Assembly: GCF_026625565.1 (NCBI RefSeq)
Contig: NZ_CP112998.1
Coordinates: 2,420,501 to 2,484,500 of the forward strand
Reading direction: 5' to 3'
Source of the DNA: Dyadobacter pollutisoli
Lineage (GTDB): Bacteria > Bacteroidota > Bacteroidia > Cytophagales > Spirosomataceae
Length of the DNA stretch: 64,000 nt
Shown: piece after piece, positions 1-8,500 of the stretch
How positions within the stretch are numbered: position 1 is the first letter of the stretch
Layout of the letters: every line of letters starts with the position of its first letter
Notes under the pieces: generated by a model
Told to the model about the DNA's origin: nothing
What the model saw: the letters and a program-made list of their open reading frames with translations, nothing else
The model's database searches: none
Position numbers and translations under genes: made by a program

Positions 1-609
1 TTTCAGCTTTTCCGGGGCGATCATGTCATCCAGCGCGTCGTAGATCGGGCGCAGGTAGGGATCTATCTTCTCTTTCAGATCACCTGGCAGAAAACCAAGG
101 TTCTCCCCTGCTTCTACGGCTGGACGCGTGATGATGATCTTTCTAACTTCCTTATTTTTCAATGCCCTGACCGCAATGGCCACAGCTGTATATGTTTTAC
201 CTGTACCCGCCGGGCCTACCGCGAACACGAGATCGAATTTAGAGGCCTGCTCCACCAGTAATCTCTGATTCGGCGTTTTTGCCTTTACGACCAGCCCTTT
301 GTTACCATAGATGATGACATCATCATCGTCTTCCCCATTTGCGACCGGCGATTTGACTATACCATTCAGATAGCCCTTTACATTGTCATTGGTCACCTTT
401 CCATACTTCTGGTAATGTGCCAGAAGTGAGTCCATAACATCCGTGATACGGATAATTTCAGGGGCGGTACCCTGGATGCGGATCTCGTTCCCGCGGGAAA
501 TAATTTTGCTTTCGGGGAAAGCGGCGGCGACTTCTTTAATATTCGAATTGTGAATACCCAGAAAATCAACCATTGAAACGTCTTCGAGCGTGATGATTTT
601 TTCCAGCAA
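1..609 (-). CDS. phoH: PhoH-like ATPase (partial, C-terminus outside window)
   Basis: The reverse strand reads 203 codons without a stop and runs off the left edge. Walker A GPAGTGKT lies near residues 132-139 and is followed by the PhoH-typical TRPAVEAGENLGFLPGD stretch, so this is a P-loop ATPase of the PhoH family, thought to act in RNA metabolism or phosphate/stress responses. An N-terminal region of about 100 residues precedes the ATPase core, as in family members. No ATG gives the conserved N-terminus EKIITLEDVS. I place the start at a TTG at 609-607 (next upstream stop is TAA, four codons back); an ATG at 573 is the alternative. It is divergent from dnaB with a 247-bp intergenic gap. 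Identity is well supported; the exact start is not. Confidence 0.9.
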   Translation of the reverse strand, partial: MLEKIITLEDVSMVDFLGIHNSNIKEVAAAFPESKIISRGNEIRIQGTAPEIIRITDVMDSLLAHYQKYGKVTNDNVKGYLNGIVKSPVANGEDDDDVIIYGNKGLVVKAKTPNQRLLVEQASKFDLVFAVGPAGTGKTYTAVAIAVRALKNKEVRKIIITRPAVEAGENLGFLPGDLKEKIDPYLRPIYDALDDMIAPEKLK

Positions 610-819
610 ATGATTTAAAGTTTAGTGTTTGTCTATTTCTTCTAAAATTTAGTAATAATAACCAACATTCGTAAAACATAGATTGAGAAATTACAATTTC
701 TATGCCAAATCTAACAGCGAAAAATTATCATATTCCGATCAACTCTTTCATTATCAGAGCAAGACGATTTACTCGTTTTCAGCAAAAAAAATTAATGATT
801 TAAGTTAGCCCCCGTTTCT

Positions 820-849
820 TTTGTTCGGCGTCCCCATTGATTAACTTTG
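820..849 (+). promoter_or_regulatory. Putative dnaB promoter (TTTG / TAACTTTG)
   Basis: TTTG at 820-823 and TAACTTTG at 842-849 match the Bacteroidetes -33/-7 consensus TTTG / TAnnTTTG with an 18-bp spacer, slightly short. The -7 box ends only 7 bp before the dnaB ATG at 857, so the transcript would start at or next to the start codon. Seen by motif only. Confidence 0.45.
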
Positions 850-856
850 TCTTAAC

Positions 857-2473
857 ATGGAAAACGAAAAGGCCCCAAACAACTTCTCAAGACCAGGATC
901 AAAAGCAGGTAGTTCCACCAGGAAACCACTGGGAACTAGATCACCAGGTATCGAACAGGCATTCAGTAAGTTACCTCCTCAGGCTATCGATCTTGAAGAG
1001 GCTGTACTGGGTGCTTTAATGATCGAAAAAGACGCCCTGACAGCGGTTGCGGACATCCTCCGCCCGGACAGCTTTTATAAGGAAGCACACGTCCGGATTT
1101 ACACTGCTATCATTACACTTTTTGCCGACTCGGAGCCTATTGATATGCTTACGGTTACCTCCAAGTTACGGAGTACCGGAGAGCTGGAACTGATCGGCGG
1201 CGCTTCGTACATTATGGAGCTGACCAGCAAGGTGAACTCCGCTGCGAACATCGAATTCCATGCACGTATTATCTCCCAGGCCTTCATCAAGCGCGAGCTG
1301 ATCAAGGTTGCTTCGGAGATCCAACGTGAAGCATTTGAAGACACTACTGACGTTTTTAGGTTGTTGGATAAAACAGAACAGGCACTGTTCCAGATCTCGG
1401 AATCCAATATCAAGAAAAACTATGCCGATATGGGCGCGTTAATGCGTCAGGCCCTGGCGGAACTTGATCAGAAAAAGAATAATAAGGACGGGTTGACAGG
1501 GGTACCTTCCGGTTTCAGTGCTCTGGACAGACTGACATCAGGTTGGCAAAAAACTGAGTTAATGATCCTCGCGGCACGTCCGGGTATGGGTAAAACCGCA
1601 TTCGTCGTTTCCTCCCTAAGGAATGCTGCTGTGGACTTTAATATGCCGGTTGCGATATTCTCACTCGAAATGTCCTCGGTTCAGCTCGTGAATCGTCTGA
1701 TATCTGCCGAGGCGGAAATTGACAGTGAAAAAATACGTAAAGGAAGTCTCGCACCACACGAGTGGGAGCAGCTTCACCACCGTATTCACAGGCTGACCAA
1801 TGCACCGATCTTCATCGATGACACCCCTGCCCTCTCTATTCTCGAATTACGTGCCAAATGCCGTCGTTTGAAAGCGCAGCACGACATTCAGATGATCGTG
1901 ATTGACTACCTTCAGTTAATGACAGGTGACACGGGCGGCAAAGGCGCAGGTAACCGGGAACAAGAAATTGCAATGATCTCACGATCGCTCAAAAACCTGG
2001 CAAAAGAACTGGATGTACCGGTGATCGCACTATCGCAGCTTAGCCGGGCGGTAGAGACCCGTGGTGGAGAGAAAAGGCCGCAGCTTTCAGATTTAAGGGA
2101 ATCCGGGTCAATCGAGCAGGATGCCGATATGGTAATCTTCCTCTATCGTCCTGAATATTATGGTATTACCGAAGACGAAGCTGGTAACTCAGTAGCAGGA
2201 ATCGGTGAGGTGATTGTTGCGAAAAACCGTGCCGGTTCATTGGATACAGTTCAATTGCGGTTTATCGGTAAGTACACCAAGTTCGCCGATCTGGATTCAG
2301 GGTTTACGCCAGCACCATTCTCCGTCGACAGGCCGATCGTAACTTCCAACCCGATCGCATCATTTGAAAGCCAGAGCAAACCAGCACCAGCAGGTGGCGG
2401 TACATTAAGAAGCCGCGCCAACGACCTGAGTAATTTCGACTACAAAGGCCCTGATAGTGAGCCGCCGTTTTAA
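857..2473 (+). CDS. dnaB: Replicative DNA helicase DnaB
   Basis: The 538-residue protein has the DnaB layout: a low-complexity N-terminal tail of about 35 residues, a DnaB N-terminal helical domain (about 40-140), a linker, and a RecA-like hexameric helicase core. Walker A RPGMGKT is at 241-247 and Walker B IVIDYLQLM at about 348-356. The helicase unwinds DNA 5' to 3' at the replication fork and recruits primase. The C-terminal tail ends in an acidic stretch (YKGPDSEPPF). The ATG at 857 is the first in frame and sits just after a Bacteroidetes-type -7 box. It is convergent with rlmD, and only a 10-bp-phased repeat array separates the two stop codons. Confidence 0.97.
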   Translation: MENEKAPNNFSRPGSKAGSSTRKPLGTRSPGIEQAFSKLPPQAIDLEEAVLGALMIEKDALTAVADILRPDSFYKEAHVRIYTAIITLFADSEPIDMLTVTSKLRSTGELELIGGASYIMELTSKVNSAANIEFHARIISQAFIKRELIKVASEIQREAFEDTTDVFRLLDKTEQALFQISESNIKKNYADMGALMRQALAELDQKKNNKDGLTGVPSGFSALDRLTSGWQKTELMILAARPGMGKTAFVVSSLRNAAVDFNMPVAIFSLEMSSVQLVNRLISAEAEIDSEKIRKGSLAPHEWEQLHHRIHRLTNAPIFIDDTPALSILELRAKCRRLKAQHDIQMIVIDYLQLMTGDTGGKGAGNREQEIAMISRSLKNLAKELDVPVIALSQLSRAVETRGGEKRPQLSDLRESGSIEQDADMVIFLYRPEYYGITEDEAGNSVAGIGEVIVAKNRAGSLDTVQLRFIGKYTKFADLDSGFTPAPFSVDRPIVTSNPIASFESQSKPAPAGGGTLRSRANDLSNFDYKGPDSEPPF

Positions 2474-2483
2474 TTTAGCAGCA

Positions 2484-2646
2484 GTCATATATTGTCAGAA
2501 ATAGTCATTGATAGTCAGGAATTGTCAAAGTTAAGATCCTTATGACAACACCTGACCATCAATGACAATACCTGACTATAACTGACAAAACCTGACCATC
2601 AATGACAATACCTGACTATAAGTGACAAAACCTGACCATCAATGAC
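2484..2646. repeat. Array A: 10-bp-phased GTCA/TGAC palindromic array
   Basis: GTCA cores start at 2484, 2494, 2504, 2514 and 2524. After a short turn, TGAC cores start at 2543 and recur every 10 bp to 2643 (11 cores). The spacing is exact in both arms. The arms are inverted copies that can pair imperfectly. The right arm ends 5 bp before the last base of the rlmD stop codon (2652-2654), and the left arm begins 10 bp after the dnaB stop. No separate GC-rich terminator is visible, so the array itself may end both transcripts. Confidence 0.85.
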
Positions 2647-2651
2647 AAAAG

Positions 2652-4049
2652 CTACTTCCTAACCAGCAACGCCACATTCTCCACGTGATGGGTATTGGGG
2701 AACATATCTACTGGCTGCACTCTCGTCACCTCATAGTCTTCCGACATCAATGCCAGGTCTCGTGCCTGCGTGGCCGTGTTACAGCTTACGTACACGATGC
2801 GGTCGGGCGCAGCTTTGAGAATGGTTTCTACGACCGGCACATCCATTCCAGCCCGAGGCGGATCGGTAATGATCACGTCAGGCCTTCCGTGTTTTGCGAG
2901 GAAGTTTTCATTCACAATATTTTTCATGTCGCCTGCAAAGAATGATGTATTCGTGATACCATTCAATTCCGAATTTCTGCGCGCATCCTGAACCGCTGCC
3001 TCCACGTACTCCACGCCTACCACTTTCTTCGCCTGACGAGCGACAAAATTCGCAATGGTCCCTGTACCGGTATAAAGATCATAAACCGATTCATTTCCAG
3101 TCAATCCTGCATAGTCCCTGGCGACGCTGAACAATTGGTACGCCTGCTCCGAATTCGTTTGGTAAAATGATTTGGGCCCCACCAGAAAAGTAAGGTCTTC
3201 CATGGTTTCCCGGATAAAATTCTCGCCCGAATAATTGATCACTTCCTGATCCTGGTAAGAATCATTTCCTTTCAGGTTCACAATGTAGTTCAGGGACGTA
3301 ATTTCAGGGTGTGTATGCTTCATATACTCCATTACTTCGGCAATGGCGTCGTCATTTTGCTGGCCAAATTGCACGATTACCATTACGTCGCCAGAATTGG
3401 CTGTACGCACGACAACATTACGAAGCACACCTACATTAAAACGTACGTCGTAGTACGGAATGCCTTTCAGCTCGCCAAAATGGTGCAACGAGTTACGGAT
3501 TGTGTTGGATGGATCAGGCTGCAGGTGGCAATGGTCCACCGTAAAAATTTTGTCAAAACGCTTCGGGACGTGGAAACCTAATGCATTCTTTGAGAACTGC
3601 TCGCCCGAATCCATTTGCTCTCTGGTCAGCCAGCGCCAATTTGAAAAAGTGAATTCCAACTTATTGCGGTAATATTCTGTCTTAGGTGCAGCGACGATCG
3701 GGTTGATCTCCACATTCTTGATTTTCCCGATCCGTTCAAAATGATCGACAACCTGTTGTCTTTTGAAACGCAGCTGATGTTCGTAACTGATATGTTGCCA
3801 TTTGCACCCGCCGCAAACGATATGATGTGAACAATAGGGATCGGTACGTAATTTGGACAGGGAATGAACTTTGGTAACAATGGCCTCCTTTAATTTTTTC
3901 TTCGTTTTGACAATTTGCAAGTCAACGATGTCACCAGGAGCCACATTTCCTTCTACAAAAACTACGCCGTCTTCCGATTTAAATATACATTTGCCTTCTG
4001 CCGCAAAATCGGTAATTTCAACGTATTCGTATTTGTTATTCTTAAGCAT
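2652..4049 (-). CDS. rlmD: 23S rRNA (uracil-5-)-methyltransferase, RlmD/RumA family
   Basis: The 465-residue protein belongs to the SAM-dependent m5U RNA methyltransferase family. An N-terminal TRAM-like domain spans about 5-62. Cysteines 73, 79, 82 and 174 fit the [4Fe-4S] ligand pattern of RumA (C-x5-C-x2-C-xn-C). The SAM site DLYTGTGT lies at about 324-331, DPPRAGM at 396-402, and the catalytic cysteine is in VSCNT (Cys423). In E. coli this enzyme methylates U1939 of 23S rRNA. The iron-sulfur cysteines favour RlmD over TrmA, but RlmC-type specificity cannot be excluded. The ATG at 4049 is well placed. The 3' end abuts repeat array A. Confidence 0.9.
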   Translation of the reverse strand: MLKNNKYEYVEITDFAAEGKCIFKSEDGVVFVEGNVAPGDIVDLQIVKTKKKLKEAIVTKVHSLSKLRTDPYCSHHIVCGGCKWQHISYEHQLRFKRQQVVDHFERIGKIKNVEINPIVAAPKTEYYRNKLEFTFSNWRWLTREQMDSGEQFSKNALGFHVPKRFDKIFTVDHCHLQPDPSNTIRNSLHHFGELKGIPYYDVRFNVGVLRNVVVRTANSGDVMVIVQFGQQNDDAIAEVMEYMKHTHPEITSLNYIVNLKGNDSYQDQEVINYSGENFIRETMEDLTFLVGPKSFYQTNSEQAYQLFSVARDYAGLTGNESVYDLYTGTGTIANFVARQAKKVVGVEYVEAAVQDARRNSELNGITNTSFFAGDMKNIVNENFLAKHGRPDVIITDPPRAGMDVPVVETILKAAPDRIVYVSCNTATQARDLALMSEDYEVTRVQPVDMFPNTHHVENVALLVRK

Positions 4050-4112
4050 TATTTCTTTTTTAATTTACTAATTCTAAATCCTATCGGGTAATTTTTACTG
4101 CCACATCATGCC

Positions 4113-6320
4113 ATGAAAAAACGGTTCATCTTGTTTGTTATGATGCTGTTTGCCCTTACCGAAGCCAACGCGACGCATATTGTCGGTGGCCAGCTCTTCA
4201 TCACCCACAATCCTGACAACTATTACAATTACAACATTGGTCTCACCATGTACTTCGACGCCCTCAATGGAAATCCCGGTGCAGAAGATCCCGCGGTGAC
4301 GATCTACGTTTTCAGAAAACGCGACAATGTTGCGATCGGTTGGCTTGAAGCCCCAAAAATAGAACGAAAATCGGTCACCTACGCAAATCCGCTCTGTGGA
4401 ATCTCCTCACTGGAGACTTACATGATCACTTACAGCTCCACTTTGCGGCTGGAAGCCAACGATTTCAACGATTCGCAGGGGTATTATATGGTATGGGACA
4501 GATGTTGCCGGAATGGCACCATTACCAACATCAAAGCGCCGGGGGACGCCGGAAGCCTCTTTTACCTCGAATTTCCGGCTTTGATCAAAAACAATGCTAA
4601 TTTCAAAAATTCCTCCCCTGTTTTCCCGGCCATCAAAGGCGACTACGCCTGCGTCAACTCTCCGTTCTTTTTTGATTTTGGAGGAAAAGATGCCGACGGC
4701 GACAGCCTTACCTATACATTGATTACCCCAATGCAAGGTTTTTCGGACAAAGCCAATCCGAGCGCACCTTCACGCGGCTCGTCCAATTACCCCCGCCTCG
4801 ACTGGGTTGACGGCATCTCGGTCTCCAACATTATCCCCGGCCCCGACCCGCTAAAAGTCAATCGCAGCACGGGAATGCTCTCCGTAACACCGGGCAGCGT
4901 CGGACTTTACGTATTCGCCGTGCAGGTGGATGAATACAGGAATGGCCAGAAGATCGGGACACTGACACGGGATTTTCAATTAAAAGTCGTCGATTGCCCC
5001 AAAATGGAACCGCCGAAGCTTTTGTTCAAACCGCTTGGTAAAACGACTTACTATACAGAAAATGAGATCATTACCGTCAAAAAAGGTGATCCTAATTGCT
5101 TTGAAGTAATCGTAACCGACCCGACTATTAATCAGATCGTGAGGATCAACGGCCGGGCCGTAAACAATACCAAAGATTATTTTTCCCTGCTTCCGGCGGA
5201 ATTCCGCACCTCGAAAGCGAATGACACGCTTAGATTTCAGATATGTTTGGACGAATGCTTCGTCACTTACGACAACCGCCCGATCAAAATCGAGCTTATT
5301 GCAGAGGATGAAAGTTGTCCGGTGCCTTTGATGGATACGCTGAACATTTACATCAGGCGGGAGAACAGCGGAAATAACGCGCCTAACGTCACTACTTCCC
5401 TCACCGGCGACTACATTCACGTCACGGCTGGCGTGCCCGTTACATTCACTGTTTTTGGTAAAGATGTGGACAAGGACAGCCTTGCATTGTCAGGCCGGGG
5501 CCGGGATTTCAATATGACTGATATGGGGATGAATTTCAAACCCGTAAGCGGTGTCGCAGCCGTGCAGCAAACCTTCACCTGGATACCGCCGTGCAACGCC
5601 AAAAAAGGTGATACGCTCGCCGTCGATTTCAAAGCGGAAGACATGCGCTGCGCCGGCAATCCGCTAGCCGCCACCAAGCCGATCTACTTCATCGTAGACC
5701 AGTCGCCCAACAATCCGCCGGCTGTGAAAACTTCGCTGACCGTACAGGAACTTGTTTACAACATCGGTAACAGCGCGCCAATCATTTTTGATGTGCTCGC
5801 GAGCGACCCCGACACCAACTCGATCTCTCTGACTGCGTCTGGGCGCGGGTTCAGCCTGAGTGATGCCGGTATGATTTTCGCTCCAAAAACCGGTATCAAA
5901 TCTGTCACCTCCCCCTACACCTGGAACCCCGACTGCGCCTTGCTCAATGGGGAAGCTGAACAAACTTTCATCGTCGATTTCGTAACACAAGACAAAAGTT
6001 GCGCTGCCGCCAGTGATACCACCACCGTAAAAGTGACGGTGAGGGACGGACAATCAGAGCCATTTCCGGAGTTTCCGAATGTGATCACGCCCAATGGGGA
6101 CGGCAAAAATGACTGCTTCGTCTTCCAGGAATTACCCGGCGACCTCTGTTCCGACCAGTTTAAAGACATCACTATCTTCAATCGCTGGGGCAAACAAGTC
6201 TTCTATTCCAAGGTCCGGCCCAACGACTGGTGCCCTTCCAACATCTCGGGAGGCTATTACTACTTCGTGGTTCAGTACACCAAAAGGTCTTACAAAGGCG
6301 GGTTGACCATCTTAAAATAG
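4113..6320 (+). CDS. Secreted protein with T9SS type B (CHU_C) sorting domain
   Basis: A signal peptide (MKKRFILFVMMLFALTEANA) is followed directly by THIVGG. The 735-residue protein has several Ig/cadherin-like segments with repeated NNAPxVxTSL and DxDxDSL motifs (about 410-620). The C-terminal about 85 residues hold the gliding-motility-associated CHU_C pattern: ITPNGDGKND, then IFNRWGKQV, and a final GGYYYFVVQY...KGGLTILK. This marks export by the type IX secretion system and surface attachment or release. No catalytic domain is recognised, so an adhesin or structural surface role is inferred. A long hairpin follows the stop. Confidence 0.85.
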   Translation: MKKRFILFVMMLFALTEANATHIVGGQLFITHNPDNYYNYNIGLTMYFDALNGNPGAEDPAVTIYVFRKRDNVAIGWLEAPKIERKSVTYANPLCGISSLETYMITYSSTLRLEANDFNDSQGYYMVWDRCCRNGTITNIKAPGDAGSLFYLEFPALIKNNANFKNSSPVFPAIKGDYACVNSPFFFDFGGKDADGDSLTYTLITPMQGFSDKANPSAPSRGSSNYPRLDWVDGISVSNIIPGPDPLKVNRSTGMLSVTPGSVGLYVFAVQVDEYRNGQKIGTLTRDFQLKVVDCPKMEPPKLLFKPLGKTTYYTENEIITVKKGDPNCFEVIVTDPTINQIVRINGRAVNNTKDYFSLLPAEFRTSKANDTLRFQICLDECFVTYDNRPIKIELIAEDESCPVPLMDTLNIYIRRENSGNNAPNVTTSLTGDYIHVTAGVPVTFTVFGKDVDKDSLALSGRGRDFNMTDMGMNFKPVSGVAAVQQTFTWIPPCNAKKGDTLAVDFKAEDMRCAGNPLAATKPIYFIVDQSPNNPPAVKTSLTVQELVYNIGNSAPIIFDVLASDPDTNSISLTASGRGFSLSDAGMIFAPKTGIKSVTSPYTWNPDCALLNGEAEQTFIVDFVTQDKSCAAASDTTTVKVTVRDGQSEPFPEFPNVITPNGDGKNDCFVFQELPGDLCSDQFKDITIFNRWGKQVFYSKVRPNDWCPSNISGGYYYFVVQYTKRSYKGGLTILK

Positions 6321-6392
6321 CAATTCCAGGTCCCTGATCACAAATACAATGTGTTGACTCTAAAATAGTTACAACTTTAACTATTTATACAT

Positions 6393-6440
6393 TAAGTTCT
6401 TATCATACTTTAATAAAGTATAGTAAGAACTTATTTTTTA
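6393..6440 (+). terminator. AT-rich hairpin terminator
   Basis: Arms TAAGTTCTTA and TAAGAACTTA enclose a second nested inverted repeat (ATACTTTA / AAAGTAT), giving a stem of about 18 bp with one mismatch zone. A run of T residues follows (6434-6439). It lies 73 bp after the stop of the CHU_C gene. Confidence 0.7.
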
Positions 6441-6894
6441 TACATATATTTAATTTAGCTCTATTTATACATTCAATACATATTATATATATGATAAGTA
6501 TATAATGTATAGTTATGCAAATACATACAATACTGTTCGCACATTCTCTCCTAATTGCTTAACGCTGTAATATTACGCCTTATGGATAGGTACTAAATGT
6601 TTAAAATGTATAGTACAATTGTACCATACTTATATTTTTACACTTTAATATCTTATTATATATTTAAAAAGTATAAAATGAATAGTAAAAACAATACTAT
6701 ATAAATGTATTAAACTTTTATATAGCAATATACATTTGATCCCTCTGCACAGTCATCGTTGCCTCTATAAATCGCCAAATCAGCAGACAACTTCTCTGGT
6801 TCGACAAACAGCCCCGCTTTCGGCCAAGGCTGCCAACTCCTACCCGGGAACTTTCAAACGCATGTATTTGTACTGTAACAATAAAAGTTACAGA
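6441..6894. other. AT-rich intergenic block with small palindromes
   Basis: The stretch has no credible gene and is far AT-richer than its surroundings. It contains repeated TATACATT, GTATA and AAAGTATA words, a perfect palindrome GTACAATTGTAC near 6613, and an ATAGTA...TACTAT inverted repeat near 6681-6700. A TAnnTTTG-type box (TACATTTG) lies at 6731-6738 and may drive the Rrf2 gene. An in-frame extension upstream of 6895 exists but reads as non-coding. Confidence 0.5.
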
Positions 6895-7305
6895 ATGAAC
6901 AACGGACGCTTTGCTATATCGGTGCACATTTTGACGCTCCTCACGTTTGCCGAAGAAGAATGGACTTCTTCTGAATTTTTAGCTGGGAGCATCAACATCA
7001 ATCCTGTCCTGGTGCGTAAAGAACTCTCCAATCTTCGCGATCATGGCCTTGTCGTCAGCAAAGAAGGAAAGGCTGGCGGAAGCAAGCTGGCGAAGCTGGC
7101 TAGCGACATCCTGATGTCGGAAGTATATGAGGCCGTGAGGCAGCAGGATCTGCTTGGAAAAGGCATTAATTCGCCTAACCCGGACTGCGTCGTGGGCAGA
7201 AAAATCAACGATCACCTGAGCAACCTGTACGACGATGCGGAAAAAACATTGCTACTGGGCCTCAGTATGACGTCATTAGCTGATTTCTCATTGAATTTCA
7301 GTTAA
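6895..7305 (+). CDS. Rrf2 family transcriptional regulator
   Basis: The 136-residue protein has the Rrf2 winged-helix pattern: RFAISVHILTLL, then SSEFLAGSININPVLVRKELSNLRDHGLV, then a wing with GKAGGSKLAK. A single cysteine (NPDC) replaces the three-cysteine iron-sulfur site of IscR-like members. This resembles the YwnA-type redox or stress sensors. I chose ATG 6895 because the longer frame to 6736 adds 53 residues unlike the family. It is followed 57 bp later by a NAD(P)-binding protein, the same pairing as B. subtilis ywnA-ywnB, so it probably regulates that gene. The AT-rich flanks with short palindromes could hold its operators. Confidence 0.85.
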   Translation: MNNGRFAISVHILTLLTFAEEEWTSSEFLAGSININPVLVRKELSNLRDHGLVVSKEGKAGGSKLAKLASDILMSEVYEAVRQQDLLGKGINSPNPDCVVGRKINDHLSNLYDDAEKTLLLGLSMTSLADFSLNFS

Positions 7306-7362
7306 TTACACACCAAACCTTGCTTATATATCAGAAATCCAAACAATTTAAATTTAGTTAAA

Positions 7363-8016
7363 ATGAAAGTAGCATTGATCGGGGCCACAGGATTTGTTGG
7401 CTCACAAGTTTTGCAAGAACTCGTTTCACGTGGCCATCAGGTAACTGCTATTGCCCGTAATACCGACAAGGTAACCCTACAAAGCGATCTGGTTACATTG
7501 AAATCTGCGAACGTCCTCGATTCCGAAGAAGTTACAGCAGTTGTTTCCGGCCATGATGCCGTGGTAAGCGCCTACAATCCAGGCTGGACCAACCCCAACA
7601 TTTACAGCGAATATCTGGAAGGCGCATCAGCCATTGAGAAGGGCGTAGCTAAGTCAGGCGTGAAGCGTTTACTTGTGGTTGGCGGTGCTGGAAGCCTTGA
7701 AGTAGCACCCGGAGTGGCGCTCATTGACACACCTACTTTCCCGGAAGAGTACAAAGCCGGAGCTAGCGCGGCGAGAGAATATCTCAACGCTTTAAAAACG
7801 GATACTGCATTGGATTGGACCTACCTAAGCCCCGCCATCGAAATGCATCCGGGAACCTCTGGCGAGCGAAAAGGAACCTATCGCACTAGCCTAAACACAC
7901 CGGTTTTTAACGAAAAAGGGCGAAGTATCATTTCAGTGGAAGACCTTTCTGTGGCGATTGTCGATGAAATCGAGCAGCCTCAATTCGTTCAAAAACGCTT
8001 TACCGCTGCATACTAA
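7363..8016 (+). CDS. NAD(P)-binding (NmrA/YwnB-like) oxidoreductase
   Basis: The 217-residue protein starts with an atypical-SDR Rossmann motif, MKVALIGATGFVGSQV, with GATGFVG binding the dinucleotide. The middle reads VVSAYNPG and KRLLVVGGAGSLEV, and then TYLSPA, as in YwnB-like and NmrA-like proteins. These are small NAD(P)H-dependent reductases or redox sensors of unknown substrate. The gene lies 57 bp after the Rrf2 regulator and is probably in its regulon. Confidence 0.85.
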   Translation: MKVALIGATGFVGSQVLQELVSRGHQVTAIARNTDKVTLQSDLVTLKSANVLDSEEVTAVVSGHDAVVSAYNPGWTNPNIYSEYLEGASAIEKGVAKSGVKRLLVVGGAGSLEVAPGVALIDTPTFPEEYKAGASAAREYLNALKTDTALDWTYLSPAIEMHPGTSGERKGTYRTSLNTPVFNEKGRSIISVEDLSVAIVDEIEQPQFVQKRFTAAY

Positions 8017-8500
8017 TATTACTTCATGTATTTTAGTACCTTTTAAAAAGTATATTACTTTTGATACGTATATAACTTTTTAAACATATGAAATGACTAC
8101 TTTTTTTGAATGAACAGAAAGTACGATCCGAATTAATCAGTTAATAAATTCGCACAGTTTAGTACATATTAATCATTTAAAAAAATCGATAAGTTAAGTA
8201 CTTTTATAAAGTATTTAACTTATCGATTTTTTGTTACTTATTAAAAGTATACAATATTAAAACACTACAAATGAGTTACTTAGTAGAAAGATAACAGTAT
8301 TATTCATTTTTAATGTACAATACTTTTAATACTTTACAAATGAATGATTCATATTTTACCATATAATTCTAACTCAAAACCGTGCATTTACTTCCCCCCG
8401 ACATGGATGCACTACGGAAAAAGTTATCAGCATAGGGTAAGATAATTAGCGGAAAATAAAGTTCTTTGTACCCCATTTGCCGACACCAACTTTACTTCTG
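8017..8500. other. AT-rich intergenic region
   Basis: There is no credible gene in 484 bp. Composition resembles the block before the Rrf2 gene, with repeated AAAGTATA, TACTTTT and TTAGTAC words. It holds a strong hairpin at 8179-8232. An in-frame TTG at 8477 precedes the porin ATG, but ATG 8501 starts the signal peptide. Confidence 0.5.
8179..8232. terminator. Bidirectional-type hairpin terminator
   Basis: AAAAAATCGATAAGTTAA is mirrored by TTAACTTATCGATTTTTT, with a short AGTACTTTTATAAAGTA inner stem-loop. A-run and T-run flank the two sides, so it could terminate either strand. It lies 163 bp after the NAD(P)-binding gene. Confidence 0.75.
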
